NCBI RefSeq assembly: GCF_000169095.1
Contig: NZ_AAVU01000005.1
Span: 1 to 64,000 of the forward strand
Direction: 5' to 3'
DNA: 64,000 bases
Source of the DNA: Lyngbya sp. PCC 8106
GTDB taxonomy: Bacteria > Cyanobacteriota > Cyanobacteriia > Cyanobacteriales > Microcoleaceae
Shown: one piece after another, positions 28,280-36,764 of the stretch
Numbering within the stretch: the stretch's first letter is position 1
How the letters are laid out: the number at the start of each line of letters is the position of its first letter
The notes under the pieces: generated by a model
Database searches by the model: none
Told to the model about the DNA's origin: nothing
Seen by the model: only the letters and a program-made list of their open reading frames with translations
Translations under genes and position numbers: made by a program

Positions 28280-29158
28280 ATGACAACCATCCCAGCCAAA
28301 ATAAGTGCATCTTCTAAAAGTGTATCTTCTCCAAAGGTTTTAATTGTTGAAGACGAATATTATGCTCGACAGCTATTTGTTAATAGTTTGGAAGCTGAAG
28401 GATTTTGCCCCATTGAAGCAGAAAATGGCGTGATTGGGCTTGAGCTTGCTCGTAAATATTTGCCTGAAGTCATTATCTGCGATATCATTATGCCAGAACT
28501 AGATGGTTATGGTGTTTTAAACTCTCTGCGAGAATGTCCTGAAACTGCAATTATTCCATTTATTTTTGTGACGGGTAAATGGGAGAAAGATAATATTAGG
28601 CAGGCGATGGTGCTTGGTGCAGATGACTACATAACAAAGCCTTTTAAAATTCAAGATCTAATCGAAGCAGTCGTCTCACAAATTAAAAAGCGCTCTATCT
28701 TACAGGAGGGGTATGCTCTTAAATTTAATAATACTCCAACTAATACTCCAACTAGCAGTGAATCCCAGGATGGAGAAGAATCAGACGAGATTAACTTAGA
28801 AGAAACAACAGCTTTTAATTGTCCTTTTGAAGAATCACTTAACAAGGTCTTTAACTTTATTGAAGCCAACTATTGGCGATCCATTACCTTAGCTGAAGTC
28901 GCTGAGTATGCAGGCTATTCACCGGCTTATTTAACCAGCCAAGTGGGATCTTTAACCGGAAAAACAGTGAATCGCTGGATTATTGAGCGACGAATGAAAG
29001 CCGCACGTTCTCTACTCCAAGAAACCAGCTATACTGTAGAACAAATTGCTCGCAGGATTGGCTATCAAAGCTCTTGTCACTTTTCTCGACAGTTTCGTAA
29101 GCATCATGGAGCTGCTCCACAAATTTGGAGAAATCAGCAAACCAATAGTGATCAGTAA
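28280..29158 (+). CDS. Response regulator with AraC-type DNA-binding domain, likely scytonemin regulator
   Basis: The 292-residue protein has a receiver domain (about 18-135) with the phosphoacceptor Asp68 in ICDIIMPELDGYG, acidic residues in VEDEYY and the switch lysine in YITKPF. A linker rich in Ser/Thr/Glu (about 150-180) leads to two helix-turn-helix motifs of the AraC family (about 190-288; ITLAEVAEYAGYS and VEQIARRIGYQS). It lies directly after the biosynthetic genes. In Nostoc punctiforme a response regulator next to the scy cluster is essential for scytonemin production; equivalence here is inferred. No partner histidine kinase is adjacent. Confidence 0.85.
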   Translation: MTTIPAKISASSKSVSSPKVLIVEDEYYARQLFVNSLEAEGFCPIEAENGVIGLELARKYLPEVIICDIIMPELDGYGVLNSLRECPETAIIPFIFVTGKWEKDNIRQAMVLGADDYITKPFKIQDLIEAVVSQIKKRSILQEGYALKFNNTPTNTPTSSESQDGEESDEINLEETTAFNCPFEESLNKVFNFIEANYWRSITLAEVAEYAGYSPAYLTSQVGSLTGKTVNRWIIERRMKAARSLLQETSYTVEQIARRIGYQSSCHFSRQFRKHHGAAPQIWRNQQTNSDQ

Positions 29159-29459
29159 AGTAAGTCTGAGATTATTTTAAAGCATTTTCTTCCGTTTAAA
29201 ACACAGTTTATACCCAAGTTATAGAACCCGTAATTTATCACAAGTTTGGCGATTCCTAAAATTATAACTCTTATTTAAATAAATTGAATAAGTTTTTGTT
29301 GATAGCTGTTTAGAGTCTGAGCAAAAGCTCTATTTTCAATCTCAGAATTAAGCCTGAAAATCAATTTGATTTTTCTTTGACTGTTGAGCTATTTTCTTCT
29401 CTATAAATAAAAGCTTTTTTTATAGAAGTTATTTTGGGATTTTTTCGATAAATGAGTCA

Positions 29460-29575
29460 TATAGCAATCCGATCACGGTTGTGTAGAATATTTGCTTGTA
29501 AAAGCCAAGAGGTAAAATCATGTCAGACTTTTTATCTGTTTTTAGATTTTTCACGCATCATTTAGGATTGCTATA
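29460..29575. mobile_element. MITE-like element with IS630-type ends
   Basis: Perfect 11-bp terminal inverted repeats, TATAGCAATCC and GGATTGCTATA, bound 116 bp with no coding frame. The terminal TA pairs fit the TA target duplication of IS630/Tc1-mariner elements, whose cyanobacterial members have such ends. It lies between the response regulator and the cyanophycinase-like gene. Confidence 0.7.
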
Positions 29576-29593
29576 ACCACTCAATCTGCGGAA

Positions 29594-30610
29594 TTATAAC
29601 AATTCTTTTCTTAATCCAGACTTCCCACCAATTGTGTACCAATATTCCCAATGTCCACCGCTAGCAGTAGACCAATCATTCAAATCAAAAGAACCACTTC
29701 CTTCAGGATCACCAGAAATTCGATAAACTTTTACAGCTTTCCCTGAGTTATTCCAAATCATTGGCCAGCCCGGTTCCATTTGTTCAGGTAAGGCTCCATT
29801 TGTTTGTAAAAAGTAAGCATCTTGTCCAATATGTGTTCCATTTCCAAAAACTTTAGCAATGCCTTTTTCATCAATTGCCAAAAAAGCTCCTTCTTCTACA
29901 CCAATAGCATAATGATCGAGTTGACCATTATCCTCATAAATCACCTTGGCGAGTAAGCCCAATAATCTTCCATATCTCGTTTCAGGATTAACCGAATTTA
30001 TCCTATCCAAATGAGTATCAGTAATCACCCGTTTTAGATAGGGAACTTGAACAAAGTTACTGCGATGAATACTTTGAGTATTATAGTGAAAAGGATCATT
30101 GAGAATTTCTGAACTGAGTACCCCCTGATGTTCAGGAGCATAATAATAGTCTCCCAGAATAGCCATTCCAGCACTCGTACCCGCTAGGGGAATTTTCTTT
30201 TCATTAATCAAATAATTCAGGGCGTTCTCAGTTTCGGTTCCTTCCCAATATTCTTTATATTTATTTTGATCTCCTCCGGCGATAAACAGAGCATCAGCTT
30301 CCTGAATATATTCAATAACTTCTGAGTGATTTGCCGCTTCCCGACTATTAATAGAAAGTTCAGCCGCTGAATGAATCCACTCTCGATAATGACGACAAAT
30401 CCAGTCAGCTTGACCCCCTATTTTTCCAACCCGAAGCACCAAGTATTTACCCCCTTTTGCTCTTTCTAGAAACCATTGATTCGCTTCATGTTCACCTGAT
30501 TTGTTCCCTTCGGCTCCCCCAATCAATAAAATCCCGGGTTGAGAATTGATTGAAACCCGTTCTTTACTTCCACAAGCTAAATAATAATCAAAATCGGATC
30601 GACTTGACAT
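29594..30610 (-). CDS. Cyanophycinase-like S51 family peptidase
   Basis: The product (338 residues from the ATG at 30610, which follows AAGGGG at good spacing) shows the S51 layout: GILLIGGAEG near the N-terminus, ALFIAGGDQNKY, and the nucleophile serine in LAGTSAGMAIL (about 147). Cyanophycinase cuts the Arg-Asp storage polymer cyanophycin to dipeptides. The C-terminal 60 residues (rich in Trp and Gly) are unlike standard CphB and may alter specificity, so a diverged S51 peptidase is also possible. No cphA is adjacent, as would be expected for an ordinary cphB. Confidence 0.8.
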   Translation of the reverse strand: MSSRSDFDYYLACGSKERVSINSQPGILLIGGAEGNKSGEHEANQWFLERAKGGKYLVLRVGKIGGQADWICRHYREWIHSAAELSINSREAANHSEVIEYIQEADALFIAGGDQNKYKEYWEGTETENALNYLINEKKIPLAGTSAGMAILGDYYYAPEHQGVLSSEILNDPFHYNTQSIHRSNFVQVPYLKRVITDTHLDRINSVNPETRYGRLLGLLAKVIYEDNGQLDHYAIGVEEGAFLAIDEKGIAKVFGNGTHIGQDAYFLQTNGALPEQMEPGWPMIWNNSGKAVKVYRISGDPEGSGSFDLNDWSTASGGHWEYWYTIGGKSGLRKELL

Positions 30611-30829
30611 GATTAACACCCCTTTTTTGTTCAACTTTAAAAAAGTTAATATTTTTATATATCATACTCCAAATTCATAACTCTATATGAGTATATTTTA
30701 TAAATTTTTATAAATCTGAGACATTGAGTTCAGATCTAAATTGATACTGTATCTCAATTTTTAACTAACCTTGTTCTCATGATTTGATATGATGGGTGAC
30801 GATGTTCAATTTTCAACCCAGAAAATCGC

Positions 30830-31846
30830 ATGAGCGAAAATAATCAAGCTTCAAAGCCCAAAGGTGTTTTTGGTGTAGGAAATGCCTTACTCGATATTTT
30901 GGCATTAGTTGATGATAATTTCATCCAAAACCATAGTCTAAATCGAGGTGCGATGACCTTGATGGATGCCCAAAACCAGGGTAAATTATTACAGGAGTTG
31001 GAAAATCAATCTCTAGAATTGCGCTGTGGAGGTTCTGCGGCGAATACGATGATTGCGATCGCCCAAAGTGGAGGAACTGGCTACTACACGGGAAAAGTGG
31101 CTGAAGACACCAATGGCGAATTTTACCGTCAGGATATGGCGGCGTTAGGGATTGGGTTTGAAATTGCTCCTCATCTTCACCCAGACAACCCCACTGGAAC
31201 TTGTTTAGTGTTGACAACTCCTGACGCTGAACGGACAATGTGTACAAACCTGGGTGTTGCAACGCAGTTATCGGTTAGTGATATTAATCTCGAACATTTG
31301 AGTCAGTGTCAATATAGCTACGTTGAAGGTTATCTTTGGGATGCAGCCGATCCTCGTAAAGCCTGTATTGAAACGATGGAACAGTCTAAACGTCATGGCG
31401 TCAAGGTTGCGTTTACCTTCTCAGATGGGTTTTTATTAGATCGCTTTACTGACGATTTTCACAAGTTAACCTCAGAATATTGTGATGTGGTCTTTTGTAA
31501 TGCCTCGGAAGTGCGTCACTTTTGTCAAAGTGAGTCTTTAGAAGATTGTGCCAGCAAACTGGGTAAAATTGTCGATTTAGCTTTTATTACCGATGGTGAC
31601 AAAGGCTGTCTCGTTGTTGAAAAGGGACAAATTACGCCCGTTGCTGGATTTCCGGTTAAACCTGTTGATACTGTCGGTGCAGGAGATGCGTTTGCGGGTG
31701 GAGTTCTCTACGGACTAACCAATGGTTTAACATTACAACAAGCCGCCCGTTGGGGAAATTATTTCGGTTCGTTAGTCGTGCAAATTCATGGCCCCCGTTT
31801 ACCGAAATCTCCAGTTGATCAACTGCAAACCGTAATTGCGGGATAA
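30830..31846 (+). CDS. PfkB-family carbohydrate/nucleoside kinase
   Basis: The 338-residue ribokinase-fold enzyme has GVGNALLDI near the N-terminus, CGGSAANTMIAIAQSGG (substrate site), and the anion hole and catalytic base in DTVGAGDAFAGG (about 288). It resembles adenosine kinase-like proteins of cyanobacteria most. The substrate cannot be fixed from sequence alone. It stands alone, convergent with rplY. Confidence 0.87.
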   Translation: MSENNQASKPKGVFGVGNALLDILALVDDNFIQNHSLNRGAMTLMDAQNQGKLLQELENQSLELRCGGSAANTMIAIAQSGGTGYYTGKVAEDTNGEFYRQDMAALGIGFEIAPHLHPDNPTGTCLVLTTPDAERTMCTNLGVATQLSVSDINLEHLSQCQYSYVEGYLWDAADPRKACIETMEQSKRHGVKVAFTFSDGFLLDRFTDDFHKLTSEYCDVVFCNASEVRHFCQSESLEDCASKLGKIVDLAFITDGDKGCLVVEKGQITPVAGFPVKPVDTVGAGDAFAGGVLYGLTNGLTLQQAARWGNYFGSLVVQIHGPRLPKSPVDQLQTVIAG

Positions 31847-31855
31847 TCAACTACT

Positions 31856-31890
31856 TCCCCCTCGCTTTCTAGGACATAGGGTTAGGGGGA
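31856..31890. terminator. Hairpin between convergent pfkB-type gene and rplY
   Basis: TCCCCCT at 31856 pairs with AGGGGGA at 31884-31890 and a short T-run follows on the plus strand. It lies between two convergent genes, so it probably ends transcription of the kinase gene and perhaps both. Confidence 0.5.
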
Positions 31891-31901
31891 GAGTTTGAAT
31901 C

Positions 31902-32201
31902 TTATTCAGCCTTTACTGCAAAAAAGCTAAAGTGATAGGGTAAGGGTTTCCAAGGATGAGCCTGAACTTCATGGAGTACCGTTTTACCATTCCAGGATAG
32001 ATGAGGAATGCTGAGTTCGATCACGGTTTTGTTGACTGTCGCAGTCTGCATTAACTGAATTGCCTTTTTTTGATCGAGGGTGAGTTCAATAGACTCCGTA
32101 CCCTGATGACCATACAAGACAGCCGGAATTAAACCCTCACGACGCAAGGCTTTGGGCTTAGTGCCTTCGGCTCGTTTTTGACATTCGATTGTAAGTGCCA
32201 T
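31902..32201 (-). CDS. rplY: Ribosomal protein bL25, short form
   Basis: The 99-residue protein is the single-domain 5S rRNA-binding bL25 (CTC family): ALRREGLIPAVLYG near the N-terminus and VLHEVQAHPWK near the C-terminus are diagnostic. It binds 5S rRNA in the large subunit. The C-terminal TL5 domain found in long CTC proteins is absent. Confidence 0.92.
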   Translation of the reverse strand: MALTIECQKRAEGTKPKALRREGLIPAVLYGHQGTESIELTLDQKKAIQLMQTATVNKTVIELSIPHLSWNGKTVLHEVQAHPWKPLPYHFSFFAVKAE

Positions 32202-32445
32202 TGTTCAGTAATCTCTATAAGCGTTAACATTATACGGGTCAGCCTGTAAAATTGTTTTCTGCAACGATAACGCGATCGCATTTTATTTCAAACAGGCACA
32301 ACCTACAACTATATCAACAATAGGGGGTCGGTTGCAAATTTCATCGCGATCTCCAGGTCGGGTAGGTCAGACAAGCAAACGATTGGTTTAACCCGAAGGT
32401 TAATGTTCTGACGCACCACAGTATTCTAATATGATTCTGCAAACA

Positions 32446-33585
32446 TTAAGAAAGAAATTTGGTAACTATTCCTGTCAAACTCTGCAAATCATTTATATCG
32501 GTCAATGCCAAATCTTTAAAAAGTGTTTTAGCCTGCTTATGATAGGTTTTGAATTTTGACTGTAGCAGTTCTTTTTGTTCAAGTTTAGCGCCCTTAGAAA
32601 GTATAGAATTAACAGTTGCTAACATAGCCAGAGTAATAACAACTGCTACACTTGCCGCAGCTACATCAATAATTCCTGTTGGGGGAAGAAACGACTCGAC
32701 AAACAAAAATAAACTTAAACCCACAGTCTGAGACAAAAATGTAGGAAGAACTGCAATAGCTGCCGTTGGAGAGAGAATCTGACCCGTGTATAGATAATAC
32801 AAAGATCCAATAGCCGCTGCCTGCGTTGCTGTTATAAAAGCAGCACTACCCGGAAGGAATGCTTCAGCCGCTACTGCTACTAATGCTGCTACAATTATTC
32901 CAACAGCATAAGGAGTTTTCTCAGCCATGTGTCTTGCGAGCAATAAGTCCTTTCCCTTTTTTTGGAGGAACTCCTCAATATCCTTACGAAGCCAATAAAC
33001 CTTTCTAATATCCATTTTTGGGAGGCGACTTCTAGGGTCATAACCTTTTGCACAAGTTGGATATATTTTATCAACTTTCAAGTCATTCTTCCACTGATTT
33101 ATTACCTCATCAAGAACCGTTGGATCGAGATCATCCCACTCATCAATCTTGTTGAGAACTACAAAAATTGAATCACAATGTTTTCTCAAATCATCTAGAT
33201 TTTTTTTCTGAGAAGCATCTGATGATCCTGTAACGACAAAAACTCCTACATCAATATGCTTGAGGAATTTTCGAGTTACATCACTATTTTCCGCACGCAC
33301 ATCATCAAGTCCTGGTGAATCAATTAGACAGACTTTTTCATCAAGTTTTAAGATGGTTAAACCTTTTGTAACTCCTGAAATTGCCCCCACTTTTGCCATT
33401 TCTAAACCTTCTCTTCGGCTGTGTTGTAATAAAGCATTAATTAAAGAACTTTTTCCCGAGCTAACTTTCCCAATAATAGCAATGTTTAAAGTCTGAGATA
33501 AATCGGGTGCTTTTTCAGTAAACTTGGCTTTAACTCTATCAAAGAAACTATTCTCATCTAAACCGTCAAAAGCTGAACCACTCAT
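32446..33585 (-). CDS. Era/dynamin-like membrane GTPase
   Basis: The 379-residue protein has a GTPase domain (about 32-180) with the P-loop GKVSSGKSS, switch/G3 DSPG and G4 NKID. After it come three to four hydrophobic segments (about 225-340), so it should be anchored in a membrane, and a basic C-terminal helix. This is the layout of the GTPase plus C-terminal hydrophobic domain proteins common in cyanobacteria, whose role is unknown. It stands alone; the next gene is the tnpB element. Confidence 0.8.
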   Translation of the reverse strand: MSGSAFDGLDENSFFDRVKAKFTEKAPDLSQTLNIAIIGKVSSGKSSLINALLQHSRREGLEMAKVGAISGVTKGLTILKLDEKVCLIDSPGLDDVRAENSDVTRKFLKHIDVGVFVVTGSSDASQKKNLDDLRKHCDSIFVVLNKIDEWDDLDPTVLDEVINQWKNDLKVDKIYPTCAKGYDPRSRLPKMDIRKVYWLRKDIEEFLQKKGKDLLLARHMAEKTPYAVGIIVAALVAVAAEAFLPGSAAFITATQAAAIGSLYYLYTGQILSPTAAIAVLPTFLSQTVGLSLFLFVESFLPPTGIIDVAAASVAVVITLAMLATVNSILSKGAKLEQKELLQSKFKTYHKQAKTLFKDLALTDINDLQSLTGIVTKFLS

Positions 33586-33985
33586 TTTTTGGTAACTCCT
33601 ACGACTAATGGGGTAGCAAATGACATCAACTTAATTGCTACCTCTACTATCAAGATTAAACTTCAAACATTTGATAGTCAAGAGAAGAATTACTGAACTT
33701 TTAGAAATATTTAAGTATCAAGCTACAAGATTGTTCTCCGTAAAAATACTGTTTTTTTATGTCTAGCTTTTAATATAATGGCTTTACAGTGTGTTAGGAA
33801 AACTCAAACTCATTGTTAGCAATATTGCGATGAATTTATTCAATTTCTAACGTGAAGTCACTATCCGTTATTCAATTTCTGATCTCAGACTGAAAAAATA
33901 TTTATCTTTTTGAGGGGGTTTAGGGGAGCTATGAACGAAATCGTACTTGTACTCAGGTTGGTGTTGGGATACATGGACTCCCCCA

Positions 33986-34019
33986 GTTAAGTTTAGCGCT
34001 CAACGTCCGTAAACTTAAC
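33986..34019. repeat. Left-end hairpin of the tnpB element
   Basis: A 10-bp perfect stem, GTTAAGTTTA with TAAACTTAAC, encloses a 14-nt loop. Subterminal hairpins of this kind are recognised as single-stranded DNA in IS200/IS605 transposition. Confidence 0.75.
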
Positions 34020-34064
34020 ATTTAATGCTGTACTATTATCCAGTAAATCTACTATAATACGAGG

Positions 34065-35324
34065 ATGCTGACACTTACTCACCGTTACCGAATCTATCCA
34101 GATGCCGCTCAAGAGCAACAAATCATTGAGTGGATGGAAACTTGTCGCAGTGCATTTAACTATGCGTTGCGAGAGATCAAAGATTGGTGTAACAGCCGTA
34201 AGTGCTTGGTCGATAGATGCTCCATAGAAAAGGAGTATATCCTCCCTGCTGAGATAAAATTTCCCGGCGAAATTCAACAGCTTAATAACTTGCCAAAAGC
34301 GAAGAAAGAATTCCCCAGACTGGGTAAAGTTCCTTCTCAAGTTCTTCAGCAAACTATTAAGCAGTTGCATAGAGGTTGGGAGTATTTCCAAAACAGAGGA
34401 TTCGGTTTTCCACGCTTCAAGAAGTACGGACAGTTCAAGTCGTTGCTTTTTCCTCAATTCAAGGAGAATCCAGTAACGAACTTGCACATTAAGTTGCCCA
34501 AGATTGGAGCAATCCCAGTCAACCTGCATCGTCCTATCCCAACAGGATTTGTGGTTAAGCAGGTGAGAATTTTGAGAAAAGCTGACCGATGGTATGCGTC
34601 TATCTCCTTGCAATGTGATGTCAGCGTTCCTGACCCAAATCCACATGGTCATCCCATCGGAGTGGATGTTGGACTGGAAAAGTTTTTGGCAACGAGTGAC
34701 GGTGTTCTCGTCAAACCTCCTAAGTTTTTCAAGAAGCTGCAAAGCGAGTTGAAATTACTGCAACGCAGACTTTCTAGAAAACAGAAAAGGTCTAAAAATT
34801 ACGAGAAACAACGCCTTAAAGTTGCTCGACTTCACCACCAAATTGACAACACGAGAAAAGACTTTCATTACAAACAAGCTCATGCGCTTTGTGACGCGGG
34901 TGATATGGTCTTCATGGAAGATTTAGACTACCGAATAATGGCTAAAGGTATGCTCAGAAAACATACTCTTGATGCTGCATTCGGACAGTTTAGAGCTATC
35001 GTCAAATATGTTTGTTGGAAACGTGGAAAGTTCTTTGCCCAAGTCGATGCAAGGGGAACTTCTCAAGAGTGTCCTGAATGTGGCAGGGAAGTTAAAAAAG
35101 ACCTGAGTGTGAGAATCCATGATTGTCCTCGTTGTGGATACAAAACAGACCGCGATATAGCCGCAGGTCAAAACATTAGAAACCGAGGAATTGAGCTAAT
35201 TAGTACCGTTGGACAGACGGGAAAGGAAACTGCCTGTGCAGACGTTCTACCGGGGGCTGTTAAAAATCAGTCTAGGCAAGTGTCGAAATCCCGTAAGGGG
35301 AAAACCAGGAAAACCAAGCTGTGA
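34065..35324 (+). CDS. tnpB: TnpB, RNA-guided endonuclease of IS605 type
   Basis: The 419-residue protein is a complete TnpB. The N-terminal part begins MLTLTHRYRIYPD; the RuvC acidic triad appears intact, with Asp in IGVDVGLEKFLA, Glu in VFMEDLDY and Asp in TDRDIAAGQNI; a four-cysteine zinc finger lies between the last two (CPECG...CPRCG). A basic tail follows. TnpB is known to act as an RNA-guided DNase that re-cuts the empty donor site. TATAAT at 34053-34058 ends only 6 nt before the ATG, which would make the mRNA nearly leaderless. Confidence 0.93.
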   Translation: MLTLTHRYRIYPDAAQEQQIIEWMETCRSAFNYALREIKDWCNSRKCLVDRCSIEKEYILPAEIKFPGEIQQLNNLPKAKKEFPRLGKVPSQVLQQTIKQLHRGWEYFQNRGFGFPRFKKYGQFKSLLFPQFKENPVTNLHIKLPKIGAIPVNLHRPIPTGFVVKQVRILRKADRWYASISLQCDVSVPDPNPHGHPIGVDVGLEKFLATSDGVLVKPPKFFKKLQSELKLLQRRLSRKQKRSKNYEKQRLKVARLHHQIDNTRKDFHYKQAHALCDAGDMVFMEDLDYRIMAKGMLRKHTLDAAFGQFRAIVKYVCWKRGKFFAQVDARGTSQECPECGREVKKDLSVRIHDCPRCGYKTDRDIAAGQNIRNRGIELISTVGQTGKETACADVLPGAVKNQSRQVSKSRKGKTRKTKL

Positions 35325-35374
35325 AGTTTGGAAGCCCACACTGTAATTTTCGATTCAGTGTAGGAGGATGTCAC
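35200..35374 (+). ncRNA. Probable omega RNA (reRNA) of the tnpB element
   Basis: In TnpB elements the guide RNA scaffold overlaps the 3' end of tnpB and runs through the right end, with the guide taken from flanking DNA. Here this zone contains the right-end hairpin at 35338-35361 and the conserved-looking GGATGTCAC end. The guide would then read into the 3' part of sigF. The 5' boundary is not visible from sequence. Confidence 0.5.
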
Positions 35375-36150
35375 TCGTCTTCTGAGCCTACCATAATTCT
35401 TTGAAGTAGATTGAGGCCTTTTTTAACGCGACGAGAAACCGTAACCGCACTAATTCCTAAGCGTTCGGCGGTTTCCTTCTGAGTTAAATCGTAAAGGAAG
35501 ACAAACTCTAGAACTTTGCGAGTTCCTTCTTCTAACTTTGATAACCCTTGTTGTAAGCGAATTTGATCTTCTTGAGCCAGTTGAAAGCTACGGTAGCGGT
35601 TATCAGGAACCAGTTCTCCGAGACAGGTGGTGCCTTCGTTTTCATCTTGGACTGGAGCATCTAAACTCAAAAGGGAACGATTATAACCTGCGAGTTTGAC
35701 TTGACTCCATTCCGTTTCTGAGATATTCAACCCTCGAGCGATTTCAGTATCAGTTGGCTGTCGTTTCAGTTTCACTTGGAGTTCTTGAGCCAGTTTCATT
35801 CCCTGTCGTTGGAGTGTCAACCAATGGCGGGGAACTCGGAGCGGAAGACTCTTATCTCTGAGGTAATGTTGGATTTCTCCGCGAATATACGGAATCGCAA
35901 ATGAACTAAACGCATGACCCTTTGACAAGTCAAATCGTTCAATCGCCCGAATTAACCCAATACAGCCGACTTGTAGTAGGTCATCATAGTTTTCGGTACA
36001 TTGATTAACCCAGTGGTGGACTTCTTTGCGAACAAGTCCGATGTTAAGCTGTACAAGCTGATTACGGAGTTCTTTTGAGTTAGAACACTGATAGTCACGC
36101 AGTAGTTCTAGAGTTTCGCACTTGATGGTGTTGGTGGCTTTGGCTAACAT
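35371..36150 (-). CDS. sigF: SigF-type (group 3) RNA polymerase sigma factor
   Basis: The 259-residue sigma-70 family protein lacks region 1. Region 2 contains YDDLLQVGCIGLIRAIERFD and the DNA-melting stretch FSSFAIPYIRGEIQHYLRD; region 3 follows (about 115-160), and region 4 has the helix-turn-helix LTQKETAERLGISAVTVSRR (about 220-240). SigF of cyanobacteria controls pilus and motility genes and some stress genes. Its TGA stop coincides with the terminal GTCAC of the tnpB element, so the extreme C-terminus may have been set by that insertion. No anti-sigma gene is adjacent. Confidence 0.9.
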   Translation of the reverse strand: MLAKATNTIKCETLELLRDYQCSNSKELRNQLVQLNIGLVRKEVHHWVNQCTENYDDLLQVGCIGLIRAIERFDLSKGHAFSSFAIPYIRGEIQHYLRDKSLPLRVPRHWLTLQRQGMKLAQELQVKLKRQPTDTEIARGLNISETEWSQVKLAGYNRSLLSLDAPVQDENEGTTCLGELVPDNRYRSFQLAQEDQIRLQQGLSKLEEGTRKVLEFVFLYDLTQKETAERLGISAVTVSRRVKKGLNLLQRIMVGSEDE

Positions 36151-36764
36151 AGGTAGTCCTCTCGTTGGTAGAGCAGGCTTCTGGTAAAGTTTCCAGATGA
36201 TTTCAGTCTTGTGATAAAACTGATTGGTAAATTATTATTTTTTTAATGTCCGTAAATTTACGGAGATCAACTTTCTAAAGATTAGAAAATATCCATAAAT
36301 TCACGTAGGTATAACAGTGTGTATATACAACTGTTCAAAAACGGAGTCCTCGTTGATTCCTCCAATGCTAAGTATAAACCAAAACTTCCTCAGTGACAAG
36401 GATTAACCCAAGTTTAACAAATGTACACAAGCTATAATTTGACCTGTAAAATTCATAACCTCAAGGGTTAAATGACCCTGAAAGCCATTGATAAAAGTCT
36501 AATTTCAAGTAAAGTTTATTGAATTCTCTCGTCAATGAATGGGCAGTGAACAGATAGCTGAATCTGAAAGACTTCAGAGGATTGGTCGGGAGATGGGGAG
36601 AGAGAAAAAAACTTCTGACCTCACGACTGGAGAACTGCGATCAAAAAGAGGGACAACTAATCGTCCCTCCCCAACTTGGATTTGATTGATCTACAGATTG
36701 AACAGCCAACCCCTTGCACTGGCGCAAAAGGAAGCTATTCAACCCCACTCAAAGCCTTCTCCGA
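36151..36764. other. Gap between sigF and psbO
   Basis: This 614-bp stretch has no supported gene. It should hold the sigF promoter at its right side as seen from sigF (36150-36450) and the psbO terminator at 36641-36669. The part at 36570-36605 contains a GGGAGATGGGGA tract related to the short tandem repeats seen elsewhere. Confidence 0.5.
36641..36669 (-). terminator. Intrinsic terminator of psbO
   Basis: On the minus strand GAGGGAC pairs with GTCCCTC across an 8-nt loop and is followed by TTTTTGA. It lies about 95 bp beyond the psbO stop. Confidence 0.75.

Larger units (their letters stand above)
33980..35374 (+). mobile_element. IS200/IS605-superfamily element carrying tnpB only
   Basis: A single tnpB gene lies between a left-end hairpin (GTTAAGTTTA...TAAACTTAAC, 33986-34019) and a right-end hairpin (ACACTG...CAGTGT, 35338-35361) followed by AGGAGGATGTCAC. 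No tnpA is present, so movement would need a transposase elsewhere. The right end matches in layout the RE of the decayed element at 42742 (GAAGCC, hairpin, TAGG, ...TCAC). The exact left boundary is uncertain. Confidence 0.8.
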
